A DNA stretch of 64,000 bases from Chloroflexota bacterium. GTDB lineage: Bacteria; Chloroflexota; Dehalococcoidia; Lucifugimonadales; Lucifugimonadaceae. Below are positions 33,402 through 41,993 of this stretch, piece after piece (the first letter of the stretch is position 1; every line of letters starts with the position of its first letter). Under the pieces are notes generated by a model. That model searched no databases. It saw nothing but the letters and a program-made list of their open reading frames with translations, and was not told the origin of the DNA. Made by a program: the position numbers and the translations under genes. The DNA lies in NCBI GenBank assembly GCA_002717385.1, contig PBDR01000002.1, positions 52,061 to 116,060 of the forward strand, read 5' to 3'.

Positions 33402-36270
33402 CTGCTAACATTTCAGTAAGATATTTTGCATTTACTCCTGTTCCATCTTCAATTTGTTGTTTACATGATATACCAGTAATTGTAGGTATAGACGATTTAG
33501 ATGCCCTTCTAATAGCAGGAAAAAGTCTTTCTTCACCTATTTTGATTGAAACATCATAATGTTCTTTTTCAAATCCAAAGGAGCCTGCCATACCACAGCA
33601 ACCAGCATCAATTAATTTAGCGTTATAACCACTAGGTAAATTTAATGCTTCTAATGCAGAAGTTGTTCCAGATAATGCTCTTTCATGACAATGTACATGT
33701 AAGTTTATATCTTCAATTTTTTTATTCCATTTTATTTGTTCTTTACCATCTCCTGATGTTTCATTTATAAGATCTTGTATTAAAAAAGTGTTTTCGGCAA
33801 CAACTTTTGCTTTTTTATTGTTTACTAATAAATCTGGATAATCGTCCTTAATAGCAATAATACAACTAGATTCACATCCAACTATTTTTATACCCTTTTT
33901 AGCGAAATTATATAAAAGATCAACATTGTATTCAGCGAACATTTTTGCATGCTCTAACATACCTTTTGAGATAATTGGTCTTCCACAACATTTTCTATCC
34001 ACAATTCTCACATTAAATCCTAAGGCTTCTAATAATTTTGTTGCAGCTATACCCGATTCAGGGTGGTTGAAATTCATAAAAGTATCATGAAATAGAACTA
34101 TTTCTCCTCTTGATCCAGTGGTAGTAGAACTTCTTTTCTTGAACCAACTTTCAAAAGTTGTTGAAACTACTTTTGGAGTTTTTCTTCTTTTATCGAGTCC
34201 TATTAAATAATGTAAAATTATTCGCGAAGGTAATGATCTGATTAAAAAATTTATAATTATGGGGAAAAATTTTGATGTTAATGAATTTATCATATGTACA
34301 TTAGCTATAATTTTGGATCTAATTGGGATCTTATGAGTGGAGTAGTAATTATTCAAAAATTCATACTTAATCTTAGCCATATCTACATTAGAAGGGCATT
34401 CTGATTTGCATGATTTACATTCTAAACATAAATCCAAAACATCAAACATTCTTTTTGATGACAATTCTTTATATGGTAACGCCCCGGATATAGCAGCTCT
34501 TAGTGCATTTGCTCTTCCTCTAGTTGAATGTTCTTCTTCTTGTGTAGCTTGATAAGATGGACACATTGCACCACTATACATTTTTCTACATGCTCCAACT
34601 CCATTACATTTTTCAATAGCACTAGTAAAATTACTTTCTTTTGACCAATCTAGTTTTGTTTCAAATGTTTTGGTTTTATATTTTGTTCCATATCTAAGAT
34701 TCGAGGTCATAGGAGGAGTATTAAAAATTTTTCCAGGATTCATTATTGAATTAGGATCAAATGTTTTTTTAACATCACTAAAATAATTAACTAATTTTTT
34801 CCCGAACATTTTTTCTGCCCAAGCACCTCTAACAATGCCATCTCCATGTTCTCCAGTATAGGCACCTCCAAACTCCAGGACTAAATTCGAAATTTCATCT
34901 GCAATAGAGTGCATTCTTTTAATGCCTTCTTGATTTTTTACATTTATTACAGGGCGAACGTGTAAGCAACCAACTGACGCATGCCCATAATAACCAGCTT
35001 CAGTTCCATGAGATCTTACTATTTCATCAAATCTTTTGACATATTCAGGTAATTTTTCTGGAGAAACAGCTGTATCTTCAACAAATGGAAGGGGTTTAGC
35101 ATCACCTGGGATATTCATTATTAAACCTAAACCCGCTTCACGCATACTCCATACTTTAGATTGATCTTGCGGTTTTTCAAGCGTGGTTATGTCTTCACAT
35201 AAACCTAATTTGATTATTTTTCTTTCAAGTTTTTTTGTTTTATATAAAAGTTCTTCATGATTATTTCCTGACATTTCAACAACTATAATATCCGTAGGGT
35301 TTCCTTTCAAAAAATCTATATTTTTAGCAAATCCTATTGATTGTTTAGCCTGTTGTATTATCATTTCTCCAATATGTTCAACTGCAGAAGGTGATTCAGA
35401 CAATATTTCTACAGTAGCTTCCATTGCATTTGCAATATTATTAAAATGAAAAATAGATAAAATTTTGTATTTCGGTATTTCTACTAGATTTAATTTTGCT
35501 TCTAATATCGATACTAAAGTTCCTTCTGATCCAACTATAATTTTCGAAAGATTAACATTTTTATCTTTTTCTATTAGGTCTAAATTATAGCCACCTACTC
35601 TTCTTAAAATTTTAGGGAAACGTAATTTAACTTGTTGAGAAGCTTTTGAAGAAATATCTAAAATTTCTCTATATATTTTTCCTTCAAATGAATCAAGGGA
35701 TAATTTATTTTCTAAATATTCAGTTGATATTTCTGAGAAATTAATTTTTTCTCCATTTGAGAGTACAGTTTTCAATCCAAGAATGTGATCTACTGTCTTA
35801 CCATAAATTATCGAATGTGAACCACAAGAATTATTACCTATAGCTCCACCAATATTTGCTCTTGACTTAGTACTAGGATCTGGAGTAAAAAATAATCCAT
35901 AACTTTTTAGTTCTCTATTTAAATTATCGATTGATATACCAGGTTGAGTAATTACAAATTTCTCTTCAGGTGAAATTTGTATAATCTTATTTAGATATTT
36001 TGAAAAATCTACTATTATTCCATCGTTAACGGTTTGACCTGATAATGATGTTCCTCCACCTCTAGGAGTGAGAGTTACATTATTTTTAAATCCGAATTCA
36101 TGCAAAGCAATTACATCATCATAATGTTGAGGAATTACAACCCCCATAGGATCAATTTTATAAATAGATCCATCTGTTGAATACATCTGCTTCGAATAAT
36201 CATCAAATCGTATTTCTCCAGAAATATTTTTTTTAAGTTCATTTAATATTTCTATAGATGAAGTGGTCAT
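33373..36270 (-). CDS. FAD-linked oxidase fused to Fe-S reductase, D-lactate dehydrogenase-like
   Basis: A 965-residue fusion. N-terminal FAD_binding_4 domain (PRGGGTSLSGQ; SRANIGGAIGNNSCGSHS), FAD-oxidase C domain (GYYGHASVGCLHVRP; GEHGDGIVRG). Then a ferredoxin-like part with two Cys sets (CNGVGACRKMYSGAMCP and CLECKSCKSECPSN), and a GlpC-type domain with CCG motifs (CHERALSG; DAGCCGMAGSFG). Fits membrane-associated D-2-hydroxyacid dehydrogenases that pass electrons to quinone. The TerC gene start overlaps it by 4 bases. Substrate (lactate, glycolate or other) is not decidable. Confidence 0.88.
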   Translation of the reverse strand: MTTSSIEILNELKKNISGEIRFDDYSKQMYSTDGSIYKIDPMGVVIPQHYDDVIALHEFGFKNNVTLTPRGGGTSLSGQTVNDGIIVDFSKYLNKIIQISPEEKFVITQPGISIDNLNRELKSYGLFFTPDPSTKSRANIGGAIGNNSCGSHSIIYGKTVDHILGLKTVLSNGEKINFSEISTEYLENKLSLDSFEGKIYREILDISSKASQQVKLRFPKILRRVGGYNLDLIEKDKNVNLSKIIVGSEGTLVSILEAKLNLVEIPKYKILSIFHFNNIANAMEATVEILSESPSAVEHIGEMIIQQAKQSIGFAKNIDFLKGNPTDIIVVEMSGNNHEELLYKTKKLERKIIKLGLCEDITTLEKPQDQSKVWSMREAGLGLIMNIPGDAKPLPFVEDTAVSPEKLPEYVKRFDEIVRSHGTEAGYYGHASVGCLHVRPVINVKNQEGIKRMHSIADEISNLVLEFGGAYTGEHGDGIVRGAWAEKMFGKKLVNYFSDVKKTFDPNSIMNPGKIFNTPPMTSNLRYGTKYKTKTFETKLDWSKESNFTSAIEKCNGVGACRKMYSGAMCPSYQATQEEEHSTRGRANALRAAISGALPYKELSSKRMFDVLDLCLECKSCKSECPSNVDMAKIKYEFLNNYYSTHKIPIRSKIIANVHMINSLTSKFFPIIINFLIRSLPSRIILHYLIGLDKRRKTPKVVSTTFESWFKKRSSTTTGSRGEIVLFHDTFMNFNHPESGIAATKLLEALGFNVRIVDRKCCGRPIISKGMLEHAKMFAEYNVDLLYNFAKKGIKIVGCESSCIIAIKDDYPDLLVNNKKAKVVAENTFLIQDLINETSGDGKEQIKWNKKIEDINLHVHCHERALSGTTSALEALNLPSGYNAKLIDAGCCGMAGSFGFEKEHYDVSIKIGEERLFPAIRRASKSSIPTITGISCKQQIEDGTGVNAKYLTEMLADALQNENEK

Positions 36271-37211
36271 GATTTGTTTTTACTAGGTAAAACTATTGAT
36301 ACTAATATACTAATGAACAAAATTCCAATAATTATCCCCATCGAAATAAATACGTCTGACTGTGGACCAATAATATGACCATGATGTAAATGTTCGAAAA
36401 TCATTTTGGACCCAATAAAAAACAATATAGTTGCTAGTCCAAATTGTAAGAACCTAAATAAGTCTACAAGATTAGAAATAAGGAAAAAAAGTGGTCTTAA
36501 TCCTAATACAGCCATAGCATTAGAGGACCAAACGATAAAAGCATTGTCGGTAATTCCAAAAACAGTTGGTATTGAATCCACCGCAAAAACTATATCAGTG
36601 GAAGCTAAAACTATTACAGTAAGAAAAAAAGGTGTAGCTATAATTTTTTTTGAATTAGATCTTATAAAAAATTTATATCCTTCATAGTTGGCAGAAATTT
36701 TTATGAATTTAGTGAATATTTTGACTAATAAATTATTTTTAGGATCTGGATCTTTATTTCTCTTAAACGCTAATTTGTATGCAGTGAAAATTAAAAATAT
36801 ACCTAAAATAACCATTACCCATCCGAACTTAGAAATTACTGCTACTCCTATAGTAATAAAAATAGCTCTGGCTATAAGTGCTCCTACAATTCCGAATGTT
36901 AGAGCTCTCATTTTTAAAGAATCTGGAACAGAGAAATAATTAAATATAATTATAAAAACAAATAAATTGTCGATACTAAGAGCTAATTCAGAAATAAAAG
37001 CAGTAGTGTATTCAATACCTAGTTCAGTATTACCGTATAAAAATATCCATAATCCTACAAGTGCTGCTATTGATTTCCAAAAAACAGTTAAAAGAGCAGC
37101 TTGTTTGAATGCAATAACCTTTTCTTTTCTTGAAATTATTACAAAATCAAAAAACAAAAGAACGGCCAAAAAAATATTAAAAAATAACCAAATATATATA
37201 GAGTCAAACAT
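36267..37211 (-). CDS. TerC/Alx-family integral membrane protein
   Basis: A 314-residue polytopic protein with eight or nine hydrophobic segments, matching the TerC family. Conserved acidic residues in membrane: SELALSIDNLFVFIII and STDIVFAVDSIPTVFGIT, the DN and DSIP signatures. The family is linked to tellurite resistance and Mn2+ efflux (Alx, MntP-like riboswitch control), so Mn export is the best guess. No yybP-ykoY-type riboswitch is evident in the short 90-base leader. It is upstream of, and overlaps, the D-lactate-dehydrogenase-like gene by 4 bases. Confidence 0.87.
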   Translation of the reverse strand: MFDSIYIWLFFNIFLAVLLFFDFVIISRKEKVIAFKQAALLTVFWKSIAALVGLWIFLYGNTELGIEYTTAFISELALSIDNLFVFIIIFNYFSVPDSLKMRALTFGIVGALIARAIFITIGVAVISKFGWVMVILGIFLIFTAYKLAFKRNKDPDPKNNLLVKIFTKFIKISANYEGYKFFIRSNSKKIIATPFFLTVIVLASTDIVFAVDSIPTVFGITDNAFIVWSSNAMAVLGLRPLFFLISNLVDLFRFLQFGLATILFFIGSKMIFEHLHHGHIIGPQSDVFISMGIIIGILFISILVSIVLPSKNKS

Positions 37212-37301
37212 GTTATTTTCTAATAAAATAGTCCAGACAAAAAATCAAATGAATATAATAATAATAATATTCCAGATTTATTGGGGAAATTTTTACAGTA
37301 T

Positions 37302-38153
37302 TTATGATGTTTTTTCGACTCTATATGTTATTTGACCCTGTGGAGTGGAAACATTAACTTCATCTCCTACTCTTCTACCAAGTATTGCTTCTCCAACTGG
37401 GGAACCGATAGAAATCTTTTTATGTAGTGGACTTGCCTCTCTAGGTTCAACAAGTTGATATTCTAATTTTTTGTTTGAATTTGATTGAATTAGCAAGACC
37501 TTTGACCCTATTTGTACTTTGGTTTTATCTGTTTTGCTGTCAATTATTTCGGCAATTTTAAGAGTTGATTCAATTTCTCTTATTTTTGACATTACCATCC
37601 CTTGGCTTTCTCTTGCAGCCTCTAATGGAGCATTTTCTCTTACATCACCATCAGCAGCAGCTTTTTCTATTTCTGAAGTTATCTTAATACGTTCTTTCTG
37701 CAACTTGCTAAGTTCTTTTGTCATATCGTTATATCCGTTTTGGGTAAGATTAACTTTTCTATCTGAAGTGCTTTTTAATCTGCTCGAACGCCTTGAGCGT
37801 CTTAACCTGAGATGTTGAGAAAGATTTATCTCTGTGTAATTATTTGATGCAAGATAAACCAAAAATTTTTTAACACTTTTTAACTTTTCTGGATCAGGTT
37901 GAGCTGTCCTTTTTATAAAATCTTCTGAGTATTCGCTAATTTCTGATGGGATAACACTTTTTACATCTCTCTCTCCACCAATATGTCTAACAAATCTTCC
38001 AATTTCAGATTGAGCAGCATTTTTCCTATCCTTTTTAAGTGATTTTGAATCTTTGTTTAGAAAGATTTCTTGAACATAGCTTTGAAAGAGAGTATTTACT
38101 GTATTGTTTAAACCATTAATTTCATCATTATTATCTTTAGTATCATCAGACAT
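37302..38153 (-). CDS. greA: Transcription factor GreA with extra N-terminal domain
   Basis: Rescues backtracked RNA polymerase. Residue numbers here count from the GTG at 38159; the ATG two codons later (38153) is used. The GreA part begins near residue 136 (VNLTQNGYNDMTKEL): coiled coil with tip DGDVRENAPLEAARESQG bearing the acidic D172 and E175, then an FKBP-like C-terminal domain (GSPVGEAILGRRVGDEV). Ahead of it is an added 120-residue helical region (FQSYVQEIF, FVRHIGGERDVKSVIPSEI, SVKKFLVYLASNNYTEINLSQHLRLRR) that resembles the SAM-like core-binding domain of tyrosine recombinases. Basic linker 116-130. Fusion is highly unusual for GreA (about 158 residues alone). Confidence 0.88.
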   Translation of the reverse strand: MSDDTKDNNDEINGLNNTVNTLFQSYVQEIFLNKDSKSLKKDRKNAAQSEIGRFVRHIGGERDVKSVIPSEISEYSEDFIKRTAQPDPEKLKSVKKFLVYLASNNYTEINLSQHLRLRRSRRSSRLKSTSDRKVNLTQNGYNDMTKELSKLQKERIKITSEIEKAAADGDVRENAPLEAARESQGMVMSKIREIESTLKIAEIIDSKTDKTKVQIGSKVLLIQSNSNKKLEYQLVEPREASPLHKKISIGSPVGEAILGRRVGDEVNVSTPQGQITYRVEKTS

Positions 38154-38295
38154 AATCACTGACTCGCTTTCAAAATATTAAATTTCCCAATCGATTTAAA
38201 AAAAACGAATCTATTAATTTTATGTTTTTTAACGTAATTTGTCTTTAGTATGTGGATTTTTTTTATATCTATTTTTGTAAATAAGACGTATTATA

Positions 38296-38324
38296 TTCAC
38301 ATTGATATATTTCTGTTTTAATAT
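38296..38324 (+). promoter_or_regulatory. Candidate promoter of the rpmH-rnpA operon
   Basis: TTCACA (38296-38301), 17 bases, TAATAT (38319-38324). The -35 is one change from consensus, the -10 two. It lies 50 bases upstream of rpmH in the 221-base gap between greA (leftward) and rpmH (rightward). No DnaA boxes, dnaA or oriC-like repeats are visible, although rpmH often sits near the origin. Confidence 0.35.
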
Positions 38325-38374
38325 TTTTCCCTTTTGATTCTAATTTTTAAATATTTGAAAGAACCCTTTATAGA

Positions 38375-38512
38375 ATGCCGAAAAGAACTTACCAACCAAA
38401 AAGAAGACGTCGTGCTAGAGTTCATGGATTTAGATCTAGAATGAAAACGGTAGGAGGTCGTGCTGTATTAGCTCGTAGACGCCAAAAAGGTAGAGCGATC
38501 TTAACAGTTTAA
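38375..38512 (+). CDS. rpmH: 50S ribosomal protein L34
   Basis: A 45-residue, very basic protein: [19 protein letters not shown], then [19 protein letters not shown], the diagnostic L34 sequence. It binds 23S rRNA near the exit tunnel. It precedes rnpA by 9 bases, the near-universal gene pair. ATG start with only a weak GAAAG upstream. Too short to be caught by a 60-residue cutoff. Confidence 0.96.
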   Translation: MPKRTYQPKRRRRARVHGFRSRMKTVGGRAVLARRRQKGRAILTV

Positions 38513-38521
38513 ATAAATTAT

Positions 38522-38857
38522 ATGAAATTAAGTAGGTCACAAATGATGTGTAGACCTAGTGATTTTGAGGAGATTTTTTCTCAAGGTAGTAGGTATTCCT
38601 GTTCAATTATGACTATATGGATTAAACCAAATCCGAACGTTCCTACAAAGATAGGATTTTCTGTGAATAGAAAAATCGGTAATTCAGTAAATCGTAATTT
38701 AGTCAGAAGACGATTAAGAGAATCATTAAGAAAATTGATGCCTGATCAAGGTTGGACTTTATTTATAAGTGCTAAACCAATAATAGTTAAGAGAACATTT
38801 AATCAGATATTAAGCGATTTAAAAAATATTTTATTTAGTCATGGAGTGTCTTTGTAA
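38522..38857 (+). CDS. rnpA: Ribonuclease P protein component
   Basis: Basic protein that binds the 5' leader of pre-tRNA and the RNase P RNA. 111 residues, with the RNR motif SVNRNLVRRRLRESLR and the N-terminal LSRSQMMCRPSDFEEIFSQG (family: Lxxxxxfxxvfxxg), KIGFSVNRKIGNSVNRN. Order rpmH-rnpA-yidD matches most bacteria. The gap to yidD is 7 bases. Confidence 0.95.
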   Translation: MKLSRSQMMCRPSDFEEIFSQGSRYSCSIMTIWIKPNPNVPTKIGFSVNRKIGNSVNRNLVRRRLRESLRKLMPDQGWTLFISAKPIIVKRTFNQILSDLKNILFSHGVSL

Positions 38858-38864
38858 TTAAATC

Positions 38865-39113
38865 ATGGGTATTTTTTTTATCAAAGTAATTGATATTTAT
38901 AAAAAGGTTATTTCTCCTTACATTAATTCCCAATGTAGGTTTTATCCTACTTGTTCTTTCTATGCTAGAGATGCTTTTATAACACATAATTCTTTAAAAG
39001 CTTTGTTTTTAGTAATTGTAAGATTATCGAAATGTAATCCATTTTTTTCGGGTGGTTATGATCCAATTAATCAAAACAGAGGATTTCAACAAAAGGATAT
39101 TAATAATGAATAA
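38865..39113 (+). CDS. yidD: Membrane protein insertion efficiency factor YidD
   Basis: Small (82 residues) amphipathic protein that helps YidC insertion. Diagnostic YKKVISPYINSQCRFYPTCS, SFYARDAFITHN and KCNPFFSGGYDPI with the conserved Cys residues. Its 3' end overlaps the beta-propeller lipoprotein start by 8 bases. Confidence 0.93.
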   Translation: MGIFFIKVIDIYKKVISPYINSQCRFYPTCSFYARDAFITHNSLKALFLVIVRLSKCNPFFSGGYDPINQNRGFQQKDINNE

Positions 39114-40314
39114 ATATCTTATAGGTATTTTGTTACTTTATTCAATAGTTTTTGTTGGATGTATGAATGATTTAAATCCAGAAGGAGGCTGGTCTGATCC
39201 AATAGTTGCTGATAATGATCTAATTGTAGCTAGCAAAGATGGTTATTTACATCAGTTCAATTTAGAAACAGGTTATTATAACGATATTTGGAAATATCCT
39301 AGGGGAGATGAGGGTTTGGGGGCAATTTATGGTTCTACTATATTATTTGATGATACTCTATATGGGAATTCTTATTCTTGTAGAGGTAATGATTGCGCAG
39401 GTAGAGTTTTTGCAGTTAAAAAATCGGATGCGATTCCTGAATGGGGGAATCAAAATATTCCAATTAATAGTAGATTAATTGGAGATATTGCTGTAAGTGA
39501 AGAAATGATTTTAGTTTCAACTGGTACAGTGAGAGATGAAATTAATGACTCCAACATAAGTGGATTACTGATTTCTATTGATAGAGTGTCTGGTTTTATT
39601 AATTGGGAGATTCCCTTAGATGGCGAATCTTGGAGTGGAGTTTATTTACAAAATGATATAGCTTATTTAGGAACTTTAGGCGGTTCGATTTATGCTATAG
39701 ATATTTCAAAATCAAATAGATTTTTGGATGATCCATCAAAAAGAATTTTATGGACTTATGATTCAGGTCGAGCAATAGCTGGGGGTATATTAATCAGTGG
39801 CGATAATATTATTTTTGGTGATTTTGGTAATAGGATATTCAAAATCTCAAATCAAGCTAGATCAGAAGGATTAAATTTTCCTTCGAAATCTGAATGGTTA
39901 TTTAATACAGAAAATTGGGTTTGGGCTACACCGATAGAAGATGAAGGAATTATTTATGCTTCTACTTTATCGGGGGATGTTTATGCTATAGGAAGCAATA
40001 ATGGTGAAGAAAAATGGAGCGCAAATTTAGATAGTAAAATAATTGCCTCTCCGATAGTTTTTGATAGAAGACGAGGAGATAAAATTCAAAGATCATTAGC
40101 TGTCCCTTCAGCTGATGAAAATGTTTATGTTCTCTCTCTTTTTGATGGTAAAGAATTAGGAGTTTTCGCTACAGAATCAGCCGTAAAATCTTCTCCAGTG
40201 ATTCATAATGATTTGATTTACGTTCATTCAGTTGAAGGTAAATTACTTTGGTTTTCTACTGTTGATATGTCTTTAAGAGGTTGTACTGATTTAGTTGAAC
40301 GGAAACCATGTTGA
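39106..40314 (+). CDS. PQQ-type beta-propeller lipoprotein
   Basis: A 402-residue lipoprotein from the ATG at 39106 (AAAGGA 10 bases upstream), signal helix and lipobox VFVGC (Cys19). The rest consists of beta-propeller blades with repeated DNxLxVxSxDGxLxxxNxxTG-like units (VASKDGYLHQFNLETG, AYLGTLGGSIYAIDIS, YASTLSGDVYAIGSNNGEE, YVHSVEGKLLWFS). It resembles BamB and PQQ enzymes without their catalytic residues. It sits between yidD and yidC, in the operon for membrane protein insertion, suggesting a role on the outer face of that machinery; that is inference. Confidence 0.85.
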   Translation: MNKYLIGILLLYSIVFVGCMNDLNPEGGWSDPIVADNDLIVASKDGYLHQFNLETGYYNDIWKYPRGDEGLGAIYGSTILFDDTLYGNSYSCRGNDCAGRVFAVKKSDAIPEWGNQNIPINSRLIGDIAVSEEMILVSTGTVRDEINDSNISGLLISIDRVSGFINWEIPLDGESWSGVYLQNDIAYLGTLGGSIYAIDISKSNRFLDDPSKRILWTYDSGRAIAGGILISGDNIIFGDFGNRIFKISNQARSEGLNFPSKSEWLFNTENWVWATPIEDEGIIYASTLSGDVYAIGSNNGEEKWSANLDSKIIASPIVFDRRRGDKIQRSLAVPSADENVYVLSLFDGKELGVFATESAVKSSPVIHNDLIYVHSVEGKLLWFSTVDMSLRGCTDLVERKPC

Positions 40315-40341
40315 AAATATTTATAACTGGAGAATAATTAC

Positions 40342-41301
40342 ATGGAAATTTTTGGACTTTTATGGTCAGAAATAATTATGAGACCTATGATAAATAGTCT
40401 AGTGTTTTTATATTATTTTCTTTTTAGTAGTTTTGGGATTTCTATCATTGTTTTTACTGTAATAATTCGTTTATTAATGATTCCACTAACAGTGAGGCAA
40501 TATACTCAAATGAAAAAAATGCAAGTAATTCAACCTAGAATGAAAGCATTACAGGAAAAATATAAAGAAAAAACCTCAGATAACAGACGTAAATTATCAC
40601 AAGAAACTATGGGATTATATAAAGAAGCCGGGGTTAGTCCTATTGGATGTTTAGGTCCAATGTTTATACAAATGCCCATTTGGATAGGTCTATATAGAGC
40701 TATAATAAAAACTATACCTCCCACGCCCGAAGGATTGGCAGATTTATCAGTTTTACTTTATAGTTGGAATCCTGGAATTTCTTCTATTCCATTAGGGAGT
40801 GTTTTTTTATCTACGATTGATTTAGCGGATTTAGTTTCTGCAGCAGTTGTTCCGTGGAATTTTGCTCTTCCAGTAATGGTTGGGGGATCTATGTGGTTAA
40901 TGCAAAAAATGACCACTGTACCATCAAGTGATCCGAGACAGCGCCAAACTAATCAAATGATGTTATGGATGATGCCAATCATGTTTGGAGTTTTCACTTG
41001 GCAGTTTCCTTCAGGTTTAGCAATATATATATTATTTTCTAATATCGTCGGAATAATAATTCAGTATTTTATTTCCGGTAATGAAATGTTAGAAAATTTT
41101 TCGATCAACCCTTTTTCTAGAGATAAGAATATCAAAATTAATAATCAAAACAGCTTGGATTTAGCAAGTGAAAAAATTACAAAACCTAATTCTAAAATAA
41201 AGGATGGTAATAAAAATGGCGAAGAGATTCACAGGAAAAGACGTAAACGAAGCAACAGACATAGCTCTTCAGGAAATAGGCGTAAAGCTAGAAGATCTTG
41301 A
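40342..41301 (+). CDS. yidC: Membrane protein insertase YidC/Oxa1
   Basis: Inserts small membrane proteins, 319 residues, short Gram-positive-type version without the large periplasmic domain. The groove Arg is in TVIIRLLMIPLTVRQ; then a cytoplasmic coiled coil (MKALQEKYKEK), the YKEAGVSPIGCLGPMFIQMPIWIGLY helix, and FPSGLAIYILFSNIVGI. The tail (about 260-319) is very basic and ends RRKRSNRHSSSGNRRKARRS. Its last 86 bases overlap the jag coding region in another frame. A ribosome-binding tail is the usual role. Confidence 0.94.
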   Translation: MEIFGLLWSEIIMRPMINSLVFLYYFLFSSFGISIIVFTVIIRLLMIPLTVRQYTQMKKMQVIQPRMKALQEKYKEKTSDNRRKLSQETMGLYKEAGVSPIGCLGPMFIQMPIWIGLYRAIIKTIPPTPEGLADLSVLLYSWNPGISSIPLGSVFLSTIDLADLVSAAVVPWNFALPVMVGGSMWLMQKMTTVPSSDPRQRQTNQMMLWMMPIMFGVFTWQFPSGLAIYILFSNIVGIIIQYFISGNEMLENFSINPFSRDKNIKINNQNSLDLASEKITKPNSKIKDGNKNGEEIHRKRRKRSNRHSSSGNRRKARRS

Positions 41302-41989
41302 TATTAGGGTAATAAATCCCGGTAGATCAGGAATACTAGGATTTGGTGGTGAACATGCTGAAATAGAAGTTTCTTTAATTAGTGGAGAACCTTTTGATGA
41401 TGAATTAGTTATTAAGAAAAATAAAAGAAAAATTTTTAAATCATCAAAAAATGTTGCTCGCAGAAAAAATAATAAAGATAGGGATAAAGTGGATAATGTA
41501 TATCCAGACAATGAATCTACTAAAGTTAGAGATGCTGATGAAGAAAAACTAATAGGTCAACTTTTAGATTATTTTTTAGGTGCTATGGGTGTAGTTGCTG
41601 ATACTTTTGTTAGAGACGATGAAGAATTTGGCTCTTTAATTTTTGAAATTGATGGAGAGGATTCCGGATTATTAATTGGTCGAAGAGGTGAAACTCTTAG
41701 ATCATTACAGTTCATAATTAGAATGATAGCCCGAAGACAATTAGATAGACCAGTTGATGTTTTTATTGATATCCAAGGTTATAGAGATCGTCGTTACAGA
41801 TTTGTGAAGAATTTAGCTTATAGAACTGCAAAAAAAGTAATTCAACTAAATGAACCAATTGAACTAGACCCAATGCCACCTAATGAGAGAAAGATAATTC
41901 ATCAATCTTTGTCAAGAGATTCAAGAATTCTTACTGAGTCTAAAGGTAAAGGTAACACTCGTTATATAACTATTTTTCCTGTGAGATGA
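41216..41989 (+). CDS. jag: RNA-binding protein Jag/KhpB
   Basis: Cytoplasmic RNA-binding protein linked to cell division and elongation. From the ATG at 41216 (AAGGATGG 8 bases upstream), 257 residues: Jag_N (MAKRFTGKDVNEATDIALQ), a Lys-rich linker, the KH domain with GRRGETL loop, and C-terminal R3H (NERKIIHQSLSRDSRI). It overlaps yidC by 86 bases. An earlier ATG (41204) is unlikely since the Shine-Dalgarno would be lost. It pairs in location with YidC in many bacteria. Confidence 0.93.
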   Translation: MAKRFTGKDVNEATDIALQEIGVKLEDLDIRVINPGRSGILGFGGEHAEIEVSLISGEPFDDELVIKKNKRKIFKSSKNVARRKNNKDRDKVDNVYPDNESTKVRDADEEKLIGQLLDYFLGAMGVVADTFVRDDEEFGSLIFEIDGEDSGLLIGRRGETLRSLQFIIRMIARRQLDRPVDVFIDIQGYRDRRYRFVKNLAYRTAKKVIQLNEPIELDPMPPNERKIIHQSLSRDSRILTESKGKGNTRYITIFPVR

Positions 41990-41993
41990 TTTT

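Noticed and set aside
38160..38374. Replication origin next to rpmH
   Set aside because: No DnaA boxes, no dnaA or dnaN, and no repeat cluster. rpmH proximity alone is not evidence.
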